DNA of 64,000 nucleotides from DTFZ01 sp964510055 (GCA_964510055.1 CAZDZY010000002.1:1-64000); one strand, 5' to 3'. Shown: positions 52,785 through 61,221, numbered from the stretch's first letter. Numbers and translations: made by a program. Notes: generated from the letters alone by a model not told the origin.

Positions 52785-53939
52785 TCAGTCCGTTTCCTTT
52801 ATTTCCGCTATGCCGTCCTTATAAACGATATGACTCCATGCTTCTTTCGCGTCTTCGTCCGATAACTTTTGCGGCCAGAGGCTTTTTCCGTCAACTATTT
52901 CTTTCGCTTCCTCCAGCGATATCCCGTCGGGAAGCACGCTGTCAGGGTTCAATGCGTTATAAGCGTTTATCGCGGTCGCTATATTGCTTGCGTTAGCAAG
53001 TGTTAACGACTCTTCGTTCCCGGCCTGTCCCTGCTCCTGTTCCTCTCTCAGCCCCTGGGCAGCCTCCTCCGCCTCCCGGGTAAGCATTGCTATCCCATCC
53101 TTATAATCTATCAGCTTCCAGGCCGCTCCCGCGTCCTCGTCCGATAACTTTTGCGGCCAGAGGTCTTGTCCGTCAACTATTTCTTTCGCGTCTTCCAGCG
53201 TTGTATTGTCTGGAAGCACACTATTGGGATTCAAGGCATTATACGCGTTTATTGCGGTCGCTATGTTGGCTGCGTTTTCAATATCCGCTTCGCTTATTAC
53301 ATCCGGCGCTGCTGAGACTTCCGCTATGCCGTCCCTATAATCGATCAGCTTCCAGGCCCCGCTTGCTTCCCCGTCCGATAACCAACGCGGCCAGAGGCCG
53401 TCCGCGCCAAGAGTTTCTTTTACTCCTTCCAGCGTTACGCCGTCGGGAATCACGCTGTTCGGCCTTAAGCAATTATAAGCGTTAACAGCGGCAGCTATGC
53501 TGCTTGCCGCATATCTCAACGCATCTGCGTCTCCGGTCTGTCCCGACTCATCCTCCAAATCTTTAAGCGCCAGCCATGCTTCCGCCGCCTCCCGTGACAC
53601 TTGCGCTATATCATCCTTATAGGCGACAAGTTTCCATGCGGCTTTCGTTTCCTCACCCGTTAACCTCTGAGGCCAGAGCAGTTCACCCACGGTTTCCTTC
53701 GCTTGTTCGAGCGTTATGCCGTCGGGAAGCATGCTATTGGGGTTCAAGGCATTATAAGCGTTTATTGCATTAGCTATGCTGTCTGCGTTTTCAATATCGG
53801 CTTCGCTTATTACATCCTGCGCTGCTGAGACTTCCGCAGCCGACGCCGATGGTGTTTCATATCCTCCCTGCAGGCTTTTACACCCCGCGGCTCCAAATAC
53901 CAATATAGCAGCAATCATAACAACAAAAGCTTTTTTCAT
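52785..53939 (-). CDS. Lipoprotein with four tandem NAYN/LWP domains
   Basis: A 384-residue lipoprotein (GAAGC lipobox, Cys 20). It has four copies of a domain of about 80 residues, whose conserved core is A-x-x-I-A-x-A-I-N-A-Y-N-A-L-N-P-N-S-x-L-P-D-G-I/V-T-L-E, then AKE, LWPQ-x-L, and AWK-x-x-x-Y-K-D-G-I-A. The copies lie at about residues 50-115, 140-210, 225-290 and 310-380, joined by Asp/Glu-rich linkers. Copies 1, 3 and 4 are the closest. The helix-plus-YN pattern faintly recalls type IV pilin-like domains, but the match is weak. Two single-domain relatives lie at 56250 and 56624. The function is unknown. GGAGGGCGT precedes the ATG. The gene runs into the PrsA-like gene 65 bases on. Confidence 0.75.
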   Translation of the reverse strand: MKKAFVVMIAAILVFGAAGCKSLQGGYETPSASAAEVSAAQDVISEADIENADSIANAINAYNALNPNSMLPDGITLEQAKETVGELLWPQRLTGEETKAAWKLVAYKDDIAQVSREAAEAWLALKDLEDESGQTGDADALRYAASSIAAAVNAYNCLRPNSVIPDGVTLEGVKETLGADGLWPRWLSDGEASGAWKLIDYRDGIAEVSAAPDVISEADIENAANIATAINAYNALNPNSVLPDNTTLEDAKEIVDGQDLWPQKLSDEDAGAAWKLIDYKDGIAMLTREAEEAAQGLREEQEQGQAGNEESLTLANASNIATAINAYNALNPDSVLPDGISLEEAKEIVDGKSLWPQKLSDEDAKEAWSHIVYKDGIAEIKETD

Positions 53940-54039
53940 ACGCCCTCCAAAAAATATTATGACCCTATACTACCACAAAACGACATTTTTCTCAAACTTC
54001 TGCACTATTGCCCGGACGATTACCAGTAATATTTTCTGC

Positions 54040-54627
54040 TTATATCCTTATATTCCTTATCACTTTGTCGGCTATGTCGAGGCAGTCTCCCCCGCCTATC
54101 TGCCCGAACGCGATAAGCACCGCTATGCCGTGCACTAATCCCCAGCTGCTTACTATCAGTTCTTCGGCGCTTCGTCCTTCATTGATGTTGGCTTCTTTAT
54201 ACTGCTTTACAGCGTTGAAAAACGTAGCAAACGGATGACCGTCTTTGTAATGGTTTTCTTCCTCGCACGCTTTTCCGCCGTATTTCTGGATGTTGCTTAA
54301 AAACAGCAGCTTTAAATATTCGGGGTTTTCCGCAAAAAAATGGACATAAGCGACTCCTATCTCGCTGAGCATTTTTTTCGGGTCTGTTACCTTTGCGGCG
54401 GCATTGGCGAGGCTCGCGTTAAACTCCCCCAGCGCGTGCGCCGTTATTGCAGCTATAAGCTCGTCCTTGTCCTTAAAATGGCGGTACGGAGCCGTCTGGC
54501 TCACGCCGCACGCCTTGGCGGCTTTGCGCAGCGAAAATCCCTCATACCCTTCCTTAACAAATATCTTCAGCCCCTCTTCTATGAGTTCGCTTTTAAGGTC
54601 TCCATGATGATAATTTTTTTCCGTCAA
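54040..54627 (-). CDS. TetR family regulator
   Basis: A regulator of about 195 residues, start at TTG (GGGAGAGTG just upstream; an ATG at 54642 is the alternative). The HTH is KSELIEEGLKIFVKEGYEGFSLRKAAKACGVSQTAPYRHFKDKDELI, a typical TetR N-terminus of the TetR_C_33-like group; the C-terminal half is helical, with HFFAENPEYLKLLFLS. It is divergent from the flavoprotein pair at 54951, whose promoter carries two identical dyads, and it is the obvious repressor. Confidence 0.9.
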   Translation of the reverse strand: MTEKNYHHGDLKSELIEEGLKIFVKEGYEGFSLRKAAKACGVSQTAPYRHFKDKDELIAAITAHALGEFNASLANAAAKVTDPKKMLSEIGVAYVHFFAENPEYLKLLFLSNIQKYGGKACEEENHYKDGHPFATFFNAVKQYKEANINEGRSAEELIVSSWGLVHGIAVLIAFGQIGGGDCLDIADKVIRNIRI

Positions 54628-54663
54628 TTTACACTCTCCCATAAAATTCTTAGCATTTTCATG

Positions 54664-54810
54664 GCTTCCCCTTGAGGGGAAGCTGTCAGACACTAGATTG
54701 CCAACCCAAAAGAAAAGACCCGCAATCTAGTGTCTGACTGATGAGGTGTTGCTAATGTGATTACAATCCCTCATCCGATGCTTTGCGCCGCCTTTTTCCG
54801 AGGGGGAAGG
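54664..54810. repeat. Palindrome-rich intergenic element
   Basis: It comprises CTTCCCC/GGGGAAG (54665-54682), a perfect 17-bp inverted repeat GTCAGACACTAGATTGC (54685-54701 and 54722-54738) enclosing CCCAAAAGAAAAGACCC-like sequence, then TGATGAGGTG and a G-rich stretch (54798-54809). It contains no gene. The design resembles a dispersed non-coding element and shares its inner arm end (TAGATTGC, cf. TAAATTGC) and CCAAAAGAAAA with the one at 60711-60770. Confidence 0.5.
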
Positions 54811-54887
54811 CATTATTTTTTCATAGCTAAACCATCTATATCTGGGTAAAGCCTGGTTTTTGTACAGCAAATAAATTATAACATAAC

Positions 54888-54936
54888 ATGTTGACACTGT
54901 AAACATTACATGCTATTATGTTGACACTGTAAACAT
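54888..54936 (+). promoter_or_regulatory. Promoter with two identical TetR operators
   Basis: ATGTTGACACTGTAAACAT occurs at 54888-54906 and again at 54918-54936. Each is a dyad (ATGTTGA/TAAACAT). The first contains the -35 TTGACA (54891-54896), with TATTAT 17 bases on (54914-54919), and the second lies just after the -10. The 30-bp spacing puts both on one helix face, roughly three turns apart. Confidence 0.85.
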
Positions 54937-54950
54937 AAAGGAGAATATTT

Positions 54951-55508
54951 ATGAAAGCGTTTTTAATTTCCGACGCTGAGTACAAGACGCCCGTGTTCGA
55001 GCGGCTGAACTCTCAGCTGAAGGAATACCTTGCAGCCAAAGGCTACGATATCGAAGAAACAGCCGTAGGCCGCGACAGACTTGCGTTTTGCAAAGGCTGC
55101 TTCGGGTGCTGGGTAAAAAAGCCGGGCGAATGCGTCGTAAGCGACGATATAGGCCGGATCAACCGCACATATATAAACAGCGACCTCACCGTGTATCTCT
55201 GCCCCGTGGTCTTCGGCCAGTTCAGCGCAAACATCAAAAACGTGCTTGACCGCTGGCTGCCCAACATACTTCCGTTCTTCATCGTGCGGAAAGACGGCTC
55301 TACTATGCACCCGGCGCGATACAGCAGTTACCCCATGCAAATGTTTATCGGCTATGGTGACCGGCTTGACGATGAGGATAAAAAGCTGTTTCTGGACATT
55401 ATCAACAATCACAGAAGCGATGTCGAGGCGTTCGTGTACGCAGACGGTACGGAACTTCGCGAAACACTTAATGGCTTTAAGTATCAAAGAGCGGGAGGAA
55501 AGTTATGA
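54951..55508 (+). CDS. Flavodoxin-fold NAD(P)H-dependent oxidoreductase with Cys motif
   Basis: A 185-residue protein. The N-terminal strand-helix and AFCKGCFGCWVKKPGECVVSDD mark the NADPH-dependent FMN reductase/iron-sulfur flavoprotein group; three cysteines in C-x-x-C-x-x-C and a fourth downstream may bind an Fe-S cluster or act as redox thiols. VYLCPVVFGQFSANIKNVLDRWLP is the FMN-side helix region. Controlled by the upstream TetR operators and overlapped by the next flavoprotein gene. Substrate unknown. Confidence 0.85.
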   Translation: MKAFLISDAEYKTPVFERLNSQLKEYLAAKGYDIEETAVGRDRLAFCKGCFGCWVKKPGECVVSDDIGRINRTYINSDLTVYLCPVVFGQFSANIKNVLDRWLPNILPFFIVRKDGSTMHPARYSSYPMQMFIGYGDRLDDEDKKLFLDIINNHRSDVEAFVYADGTELRETLNGFKYQRAGGKL

Positions 55509-56179
55509 GTAAACAAAATAGAAACGTTGTAATAATAAGCGCCAGCCCGAAGGTCGGCGAGCCTTCCGCTTCTGAGCTGCTCGCCGGTATGGCGGGAGAA
55601 GCGTTTTCGGATAACGCCGATGTATCCATTATCGGCGTCCGTAAAAGCTTTTCGGGCAGACAGAACGAAAAAAACTTCGATATCATGCTCAGGGCAGATG
55701 CGCTTATATTCATTTTCCCGCTTTATATCTTCTGCCTTCCCGGTATGCTTGTACGCTTCCTGCAGGACTACGCCCTGTACCGGCAGCAGCATCCGTCGTC
55801 GCTCAGCCCGAAGGTATACGCAGCCGTGAACTGCGGCTTCCCCGAAGACTGGATAAACGAAGAAGCTGTGCGGGTGATAAAGAGCTTTTGCAAACACACG
55901 GGCGCGCGCTTCCGGTTCGGTATCCTCATAGGCGCAGGCGGTATGCTGCACGCCGCCAAAGACGCGCCTTTCATGAAAAAGACGGTATCGGCTATGAACG
56001 AAGCTTTCGAAGCGGCCGCGGCCGATATCGCGTCCGATGCGCCTCATGAAAACTTCCGCATCAGGGCGAACTTCCCCCGCAGGCTGTACTACTTCATGGG
56101 CAACTGGGGGTGGCATCAGCAAGCAAAGATCAACGGGCTTAAAAAGAAAGACCTGTATGCAAAGCCGTATCTGCAGTAA
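55505..56179 (+). CDS. Flavodoxin family protein
   Basis: A 224-residue protein with VVIISASPKVGEPSASELLA (phosphate loop of the FMN-binding NAD(P)H-dehydrogenase class), ADALIFIFPLYIFCLPGMLVRFLQ (FMN loop and helix) and VYAAVNCGFP. The C-terminal half is helix-rich and ends in GWHQQAKINGLKKKDLYAKPY. Its ATG overlaps the stop of the first flavoprotein gene by 4 bases. The pair may form a heteromeric reductase, though that is only suggested by coupling. Confidence 0.82.
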   Translation: MSKQNRNVVIISASPKVGEPSASELLAGMAGEAFSDNADVSIIGVRKSFSGRQNEKNFDIMLRADALIFIFPLYIFCLPGMLVRFLQDYALYRQQHPSSLSPKVYAAVNCGFPEDWINEEAVRVIKSFCKHTGARFRFGILIGAGGMLHAAKDAPFMKKTVSAMNEAFEAAAADIASDAPHENFRIRANFPRRLYYFMGNWGWHQQAKINGLKKKDLYAKPYLQ

Positions 56180-56185
56180 AGGAAT

Positions 56186-56218
56186 GGGGCGGAAGAAATT
56201 CCTTCCGCCCCGTTTTTT
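56186..56218 (+). terminator. Terminator of the flavoprotein operon
   Basis: GGGGCGGAAG, 6-base loop, CTTCCGCCCC, TTTTTT. A strong intrinsic terminator. Confidence 0.92.
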
Positions 56219-56249
56219 GTATCAAAATGCTTATTAATATTTCGAAGGC

Positions 56250-56588
56250 TCAGCTTTCTTCCGGCACTGTCGCTTCACCGTTCTTTATCTCCACAAAGTC
56301 CCACGCCTTTCGTGCTGTTTCATCCGGTTCTTCGATAAAACAAACAGGCCATAAGTCATTTCTTTTTAACGTCTCTTTTGACTTCTCAAAAGTCACATCG
56401 TCGGGCAGTATATCGTTCGGGTATAATGCATTATTAGCATTGATAGCGCTTGCAAGCTGGCCTGCGTTCGAAATAATAATCTGTCGGTCCGCAGCCTCGT
56501 TCACCGCCTTTATTTCTTCAAGTGTCCGGCATCCCGGCAGGCATATTATTAATATAAAAGCAGTGATAATAATCAAAGATTTTTTCAT
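56250..56588 (-). CDS. Small NAYN/LWP-domain lipoprotein
   Basis: A 112-residue lipoprotein (signal ending in LPGC) with one copy of the domain seen in the 52785 gene: LASAINANNALYPNDILPDDVTFEKSKETL, DLWPVCF, ARKAWDFVEIKNGEA. It is a diverged member. GGAGGTATAT sets the start at the second ATG. It follows the gene at 56624 on the same strand and is probably co-transcribed with it. Confidence 0.7.
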   Translation of the reverse strand: MKKSLIIITAFILIICLPGCRTLEEIKAVNEAADRQIIISNAGQLASAINANNALYPNDILPDDVTFEKSKETLKRNDLWPVCFIEEPDETARKAWDFVEIKNGEATVPEES

Positions 56589-56623
56589 ATATACCTCCAA
56601 AACAATATCAGCGGCCTTATAAC

Positions 56624-56962
56624 CTATCCCGCTAACTTATCCCATTCCTTTTGCGCTTCACGGGTCAGGCTCGCCTTCCCGTTGCTTATGACTATCCATT
56701 TACTCGCCTTTTCCGCTTCCTCATATGATATGCCTCTCGGCCATAATTCACCGAGAACTTCTTTCGCGTCGGCCAGCGTTACATTATCGGAAAGCGCGCT
56801 GCCGGGGTACAAGACGTTATACGCGTTTATCGCATTCACTATATTGTCCGCGTTCATAATTTCGACCATGGTCTGACTGTCCTGCTCCGTCGAACCGCCG
56901 CCGCATCCCGGGACTCCGACAAGCAGGGCGGCTGCGATCATAATTATAAAAGCTTTTCTCAT
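56624..56962 (-). CDS. Small NAYN/LWP-domain lipoprotein
   Basis: A 112-residue lipoprotein (lipobox GVPGCGGG) with one copy of the domain: IVNAINAYNVLYPGSALSDNVTLADAKEVL, ELWPRGI, WIVISNGKASLTREAQKEWDKL. It resembles the start and end of the repeats in the 384-residue protein at 52785, including the REA-x-x-x-W continuation. GAGGAGGCCGTT precedes the second ATG. Confidence 0.7.
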   Translation of the reverse strand: MRKAFIIMIAAALLVGVPGCGGGSTEQDSQTMVEIMNADNIVNAINAYNVLYPGSALSDNVTLADAKEVLGELWPRGISYEEAEKASKWIVISNGKASLTREAQKEWDKLAG

Positions 56963-57210
56963 AACGGCCTCCTCAATATCGATGACCATATACTACCATA
57001 TTGCGTAAATGAATACAATACTCGCGTTTGCGAGGATACACATAGCCTGTATTCCACCCGTTCAGATCACGATGAAAATATGCCCGTATTATATCTGCTT
57101 ATCCTTATAATTAAGGCCCGCTTCATTGCCGCTTTTTATACTTTATGTTAATATGGATCGAATACTCCGCGTTTATATTGGGCATAGCCGGGCTTATGAG
57201 GTAAAAATAA

Positions 57211-57642
57211 ATGAAATCTACGATCGCGTTTTTGGGCTTTACGGGAAGCATACTCGTATTCATCTACGCTATGGCTCTCGTGTTTTTCAGGCAGGAGATG
57301 CTGCCGGCAGCGGGCGGCGGGGCAAAATTCGACCCGGATTCGTTTATACTGCTTATCTCGGGAATAACCGGCCTTTTCGGGAGCCTTACCGGCGCGGCGG
57401 GAAGCGCGCTGGCGTTTAAAGATTTCGAGCTTTCCGGCATAATGCTGCTGGGCGCCGCCGTTGCGGGCGCCGTAATGTTTTCGGGGCTATCGGCTCTTTT
57501 CACGCTTGTCACTATCAATTGGCCCAGCAGATACGCTACTATCGCCACGGGAATAATCGCGTTCATACTGCTGATCATCTCCGGCGTTATCTCGCTCGCT
57601 AATCGGAAAACGGAGGAGATACACGGAAACGAAGACTGCTGA
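57211..57642 (+). CDS. Four-span membrane protein, unknown
   Basis: A 143-residue protein with four hydrophobic helices (about residues 5-25, 45-63, 72-92 and 105-128) and a short acidic tail (EEIHGNEDC). This resembles the common small Firmicutes 4TM (DUF4064-like) proteins, though I cannot confirm the family. GAGG lies eight bases before the ATG. It precedes the DUF3795 gene by 59 bases. Confidence 0.6.
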   Translation: MKSTIAFLGFTGSILVFIYAMALVFFRQEMLPAAGGGAKFDPDSFILLISGITGLFGSLTGAAGSALAFKDFELSGIMLLGAAVAGAVMFSGLSALFTLVTINWPSRYATIATGIIAFILLIISGVISLANRKTEEIHGNEDC

Positions 57643-57701
57643 CCGGTTATTGAAGCTGTTCTGCCGGATCGCGCTATTAAATCACTAAAGGCAGGTGCTT
57701 T

Positions 57702-57977
57702 ATGTTATGTGTGTGCGGAGCCGACTGCGAAGCCTGCCCTTCGCTCGGCAGTAAATGCGCGGGCTGCGAAGCCATACAAGGCAAAGTCTATTGGGCAGCA
57801 TATGTCGGCAAAGACGTCTGCCCTTATTATTTGTGCGTCCGCGGTAAGGGTATGAAGCATTGCGGCGAGTGCGCTGATATTCCCTGTGAACTTTGGTACT
57901 CTCTGAAAGATCCCGCCAATACGGACGAGGAGCACGAAGCGTCGATAAAAGAGCGGGTAAAGCTGCTGAAACAATAA
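57702..57977 (+). CDS. DUF3795 cysteine-rich protein
   Basis: A 91-residue protein with CVCGADCEACPSLGSKCAGC, VCPYYLCVRGKGMKHCGECADIPCELW and a helical C-terminus. The Cys pattern matches that of the protein at 39864 but the two share only part of the sequence. It probably binds a metal or Fe-S cluster. The role is unknown. It is followed by a GGCGGCC/GGCCGCC hairpin (57983-57999) shared with the convergent gene. Confidence 0.88.
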   Translation: MLCVCGADCEACPSLGSKCAGCEAIQGKVYWAAYVGKDVCPYYLCVRGKGMKHCGECADIPCELWYSLKDPANTDEEHEASIKERVKLLKQ

Positions 57978-58010
57978 ATACAGGCGGCCATCGGCCGCCC
58001 TCCCGATATC

Positions 58011-58499
58011 CTATTTCTCCTCCCCTTTCGGGTCGTTCTTTTTCTTCCCGGTGAAATCCGTCGAGACTACTTTGAATATGCGGACGGTACCGGCCTGCTT
58101 ATCAGTAAACTCGTAATCCCCGCCTGTATGGTGCTTCATAAGCAGCGCGAGCGCGCCGCGCTTTTCCGCCGCATCCTCGACAAATTCGGCATGCCCGAAT
58201 CCGATAACGCTTTGAAAGTAATAACCCGAATCGCATGGGTCTTCGAATAAGCCCAGTCTACCCTCGCACGCCATCTCGAAGCATACCTCGTTATTTTTCT
58301 TAAGTATTTCTATTTTCCGCCCTTCCTTCGCGCTGTGAAAGAATAGCTTAAGCGTATTGCCATCCAGCATATATCCGAAACTGAGGGGCACAACGTACGG
58401 CTTTCCCTCATCGGCCATTGCCAGATGGCATACTTTGCATTTATCGATGATGCCCTTTATCTCGTTTATATCGGTTACTTCCCGGTCTTTTCTTCTCAT
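58011..58499 (-). CDS. Pyridoxamine 5'-phosphate oxidase-like flavoprotein
   Basis: A 162-residue split-barrel protein: EVTDINEIKGIIDKCKVCHL, KPYVVPLSFGYMLDGNTLKLFFHSA, CFEMACEGRL, and SVIGFGHAEFVEDAAEKRGAL. This is the nimA-like/PNPOx-like group that binds FMN (5-nitroimidazole resistance proteins belong here). AGGCGGCAGC precedes the ATG at 58499; the longer frame upstream lacks a site. Probably an FMN-dependent reductase. Confidence 0.88.
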   Translation of the reverse strand: MRRKDREVTDINEIKGIIDKCKVCHLAMADEGKPYVVPLSFGYMLDGNTLKLFFHSAKEGRKIEILKKNNEVCFEMACEGRLGLFEDPCDSGYYFQSVIGFGHAEFVEDAAEKRGALALLMKHHTGGDYEFTDKQAGTVRIFKVVSTDFTGKKKNDPKGEEK

Positions 58500-58562
58500 G
58501 CTGCCGCCTCGCTTAATATTTTTTACCCTGTAATTGTATTGTTCCGCCGGCAAGCCGTCAAT

Positions 58563-58588
58563 AAAAAACAGAGCCTTTTACAGCTCTG
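58563..58588 (-). terminator. Terminator of the SHOCT gene
   Basis: On the minus strand CAGAGC, loop, GCTCTG, TTTTTT. Confidence 0.8.
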
Positions 58589-58596
58589 CCGATATG

Positions 58597-58815
58597 TCAT
58601 CTTACCTTTTTAAGCAGGTTCTCGTACGTCTCTTCGTCTATCTCGCCTCTGGCGAGCCTTTCTTTGAGTATCTGCTCCGCGCTCGACGGGCGGTAGTCCC
58701 TTACGCGGTTATTGCTTCTCGTTACCAGTACGACTACTATAATTATAACTGCGACCGTACCTAAGAAACCAAGGCCTCCGATCCACGCAAACGGGAACCA
58801 GTGCATATTAAACAT
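58597..58815 (-). CDS. Small membrane protein with SHOCT domain
   Basis: A 72-residue protein: a Trp/Phe-rich N-terminus, one helix (about residues 12-34), then a SHOCT motif (SAEQILKERLARGEIDEETYENLLKKV). SHOCT segments occur at the ends of many small membrane proteins and probably mediate oligomerisation. It is a standalone gene. Confidence 0.88.
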   Translation of the reverse strand: MFNMHWFPFAWIGGLGFLGTVAVIIIVVVLVTRSNNRVRDYRPSSAEQILKERLARGEIDEETYENLLKKVR

Positions 58816-58952
58816 GATCAGCGCCTCCTTCCGATTTTTGCCTTATTATAACATATAAATATGTACGTTCTATGAATTATTATCACAAACCAGTGAATAT
58901 TGCAGACGATTCCGCTGCCTCACATACCGCCAATTCCCGCCAAGCCGCACTG

Positions 58953-59831
58953 CTAGTTGAAGAAACTTCCGTCATTCATCCGCACATACCACCAATGCTC
59001 ATCCAACCGAATTATCGTGTCGGCGTGTGAGAATTCCGGCGGCGATGTATCCACGATATCTTCATGCCATAATAACTTTGAATGCCCGAAGATCGTATAC
59101 ATATCTATTTTGATAAATGTCCCAGGACCATAAAACATAATATCTGATACATACTCCCACTTCAGGGAACCGCATATCTCCCGGATCCTTCGCCTGTCCT
59201 GATCGCTGATATCCTTTCCGCTTTCTGTTTCGCCGCTTACGTCGGCACCCCTGCACAAGACATGAACACCTACAAAATCATATTTTTGCGTTATCTGCCA
59301 CGCTTCCTCTATCTCTTTGCTGTGCCAGCCGGGAACTCGGGTATAAGAGAGCCCGATCCAAAGAAAGCAGTACAGCAAAACCGCCGCTATTATTCCCGCG
59401 AATAATCCCAAGAAAGCGAGGCGGCTCTTCCTCGCGGCTTTCCGGTTTTCTTCGGCCCCAAGAAATTTCCCGTTTCTATCGCAGCGGCTGCTCGCCTCCT
59501 CATTAGGGTGCAGTTCGTCGTTCTCCCACATTACGCGGAACCTGCCGAACCTGTAGACAAACTTGCGCGTGTAAAAAAATTCAGCGATAATAATAATTAC
59601 AAGACAAATCATCGGTACTTCAAAAAAACGAATATACCTGCACCAAAAAGGATTTAAATAACCGATTATACCGGCAGGAATAATAATAAGCAACCATCCG
59701 ATTATCATAAGCGGCCTGTCGGCAAACTCATAACTTCTCTCCCTGCTTATTACCGGGTCGTTCCAGAAATACTTATACCCCTTTTGCTTTTTACAATCCG
59801 CATACAGCGGCTTGTTTAAGTCTTCTTTCAT
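58953..59831 (-). CDS. Membrane protein with tail domain, unknown
   Basis: A 292-residue protein, start at 59831 (AAGGAGAGGCCGT upstream). Two N-terminal helices (about 36-58 and 66-86), a charged cytoplasmic loop (ENDELHPNEEASSRCDRNGK), a third helix (about 128-150), and an extracytoplasmic domain of about 130 residues (KYDFVGVHVLCRGADVSGE, YGPGTFIKIDMYTIFGHSKL). The family was not recognised. It is monocistronic. Confidence 0.65.
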   Translation of the reverse strand: MKEDLNKPLYADCKKQKGYKYFWNDPVISRERSYEFADRPLMIIGWLLIIIPAGIIGYLNPFWCRYIRFFEVPMICLVIIIIAEFFYTRKFVYRFGRFRVMWENDELHPNEEASSRCDRNGKFLGAEENRKAARKSRLAFLGLFAGIIAAVLLYCFLWIGLSYTRVPGWHSKEIEEAWQITQKYDFVGVHVLCRGADVSGETESGKDISDQDRRRIREICGSLKWEYVSDIMFYGPGTFIKIDMYTIFGHSKLLWHEDIVDTSPPEFSHADTIIRLDEHWWYVRMNDGSFFN

Positions 59832-59988
59832 ACGGCCTCTCCTTACCTCATTCTTTAGTTTCCCGAGCCGGTATGCTCTATCCATTATACAACATATTTA
59901 CCATAATAACAGCGATATGAATATGTAGAATGTATCTCTTTTTGAAGCAATGAAGTAACAAAATGAAGCAGGAGCGATGCATGTTTTT

Positions 59989-60543
59989 TTACAGCAGCAG
60001 AAGCGAGGCAAACGCCCCCGCGGCGGATGAGCCTATAACGTCGGCGATGAGGTCGAAATCCGTGTCTTCGAGCCCTTTTTGCAGCCGCAATTCTTTTTTC
60101 TTCCTCGAGTCGAGTACGAACTCTATTATCTCGACGAATACCCCCAGCGTAACGCCGAGCGCCAATATTACTATTGCCGCGAATAGTTTTGGTATGGCTT
60201 CGCTGAACAGGGATGTCAGTGTAAAATACGCTGCCTGTGAAAAGGCAAAGGAACCGAGCGCGTGGCCGAAACGGTCGAACGTCTTCGATCTTCCGTAAAG
60301 CCGCAGGAAAAATCCGAGGAAAGTGTGGGAGAAGACCGAGAGTATAGTGAATATCATGACTGCCGCGGGGATCCTAAGGTGAAGGAAATGCGCGGAAATA
60401 AAGAACGCCGCGTACAACAGTAACGGTGTAATAACGGCTTTCATAAGCGCCCGCTCCCGCATTTTAAAGAACCTGAATAATATATATCCTTCCGAGGCAA
60501 TCAGTACGATAAACACCGTCCATACCAATACAGGCATCAGCAT
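59989..60543 (-). CDS. DUF2238 / YjdF-like membrane protein
   Basis: A 184-residue protein with about five helices. GHALGSFAFSQAAYF and the C-terminal VEIIEFVLDSRKKK...LEDTDFDLIADVIGSSAAG carry the acidic pairs characteristic of YjdF-type proteins (E-x-x-E-F and D-T-x-x-D). The function of the family is unknown. The start codon lacks a clear ribosome site. A non-coding, palindrome-rich stretch lies beyond its start. Confidence 0.7.
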   Translation of the reverse strand: MLMPVLVWTVFIVLIASEGYILFRFFKMRERALMKAVITPLLLYAAFFISAHFLHLRIPAAVMIFTILSVFSHTFLGFFLRLYGRSKTFDRFGHALGSFAFSQAAYFTLTSLFSEAIPKLFAAIVILALGVTLGVFVEIIEFVLDSRKKKELRLQKGLEDTDFDLIADVIGSSAAGAFASLLLL

Positions 60544-60775
60544 ACGCTCTTTTCACAATTATTTAAGTCTATTATGCTCTTTTACAGCAGGGGATATGTT
60601 GCGCTGTCAGCATTAACGGACTTTATACCATTCATATTTAGATAGCTTTTGAGAATACGATATAACACCCAAAAACCATACCTTTTTTGAGCTGTTGGGA
60701 GGGACCCGTACCAAAAGAAAACAGCCTGGGCGCTAAATTGCGTTGTCAGCAATTTAGCGCCCAGGCGTACGGCGC
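60544..60775. repeat. Palindrome-bearing non-coding element
   Basis: No gene. A perfect 18-bp inverted repeat GCCTGGGCGCTAAATTGC with a 7-base loop lies at 60726-60768, preceded by CCAAAAGAAAACA, which on the minus strand acts as the T-tract of a terminator for the gene at 60776. Upstream are CCCAAAAACC and GGGAGGGACCC. It resembles the element at 54664-54810. Confidence 0.5.
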
Positions 60776-61003
60776 TTAAGGTTGCTCTTTCAAAGCTGTT
60801 ATTCTGATAATTCCCTGACGTGGTACCAGATGATGTTGATTCGCCGAGAACAAATGCAGATCATGTCCCATTATGAATGTGTGTGTGGATATTTCGTCTC
60901 CTGATAAGACTATTTCATCCGTGAAAGTCTTATATTCTATTCTTTCAATATTACTGTAAATTTTGCTGCTTCCGCCGGAGTAGATAATCTGCAATGTATA
61001 CAT
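60776..61003 (-). CDS. Small paralogous protein 1 of 3, unknown
   Basis: A 75-residue soluble protein, MYTLQIIYSGGSSKIYSNIE, with IEYKTFTDEIVLSGDEISTH and a C-terminal QGIIRITA. Two similar proteins follow upstream at 61285 and 61705. The beta-rich pattern and even spacing suggest a small folded domain such as an immunity or adaptor protein. GAAAGAAGG precedes the ATG, far from ideal. The family is unknown. Confidence 0.7.
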   Translation of the reverse strand: MYTLQIIYSGGSSKIYSNIERIEYKTFTDEIVLSGDEISTHTFIMGHDLHLFSANQHHLVPRQGIIRITALKEQP

Positions 61004-61221
61004 TTATAACCTTCTTTCTTAAGTATTTGCTATTATTATACTACATATATTTTCCACCTATCAACAATAATATAAAAATGAACGTGTCTGTTTTTCGATT
61101 TAAATTCTTTACCGCTCCGAAAACTATCCGTATTGCTGCGCCGTTCACTCTGTGCTCCGCTGTTTTAAACCAGGCCTGCCTGCGGCCCTTACATTTCAGA
61201 TAAATAAGATCTTCCCTAATA

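Noticed and set aside
54664..54810. An insertion sequence
   Set aside because: Palindromes are present, but there is no transposase and no terminal repeats of IS length.
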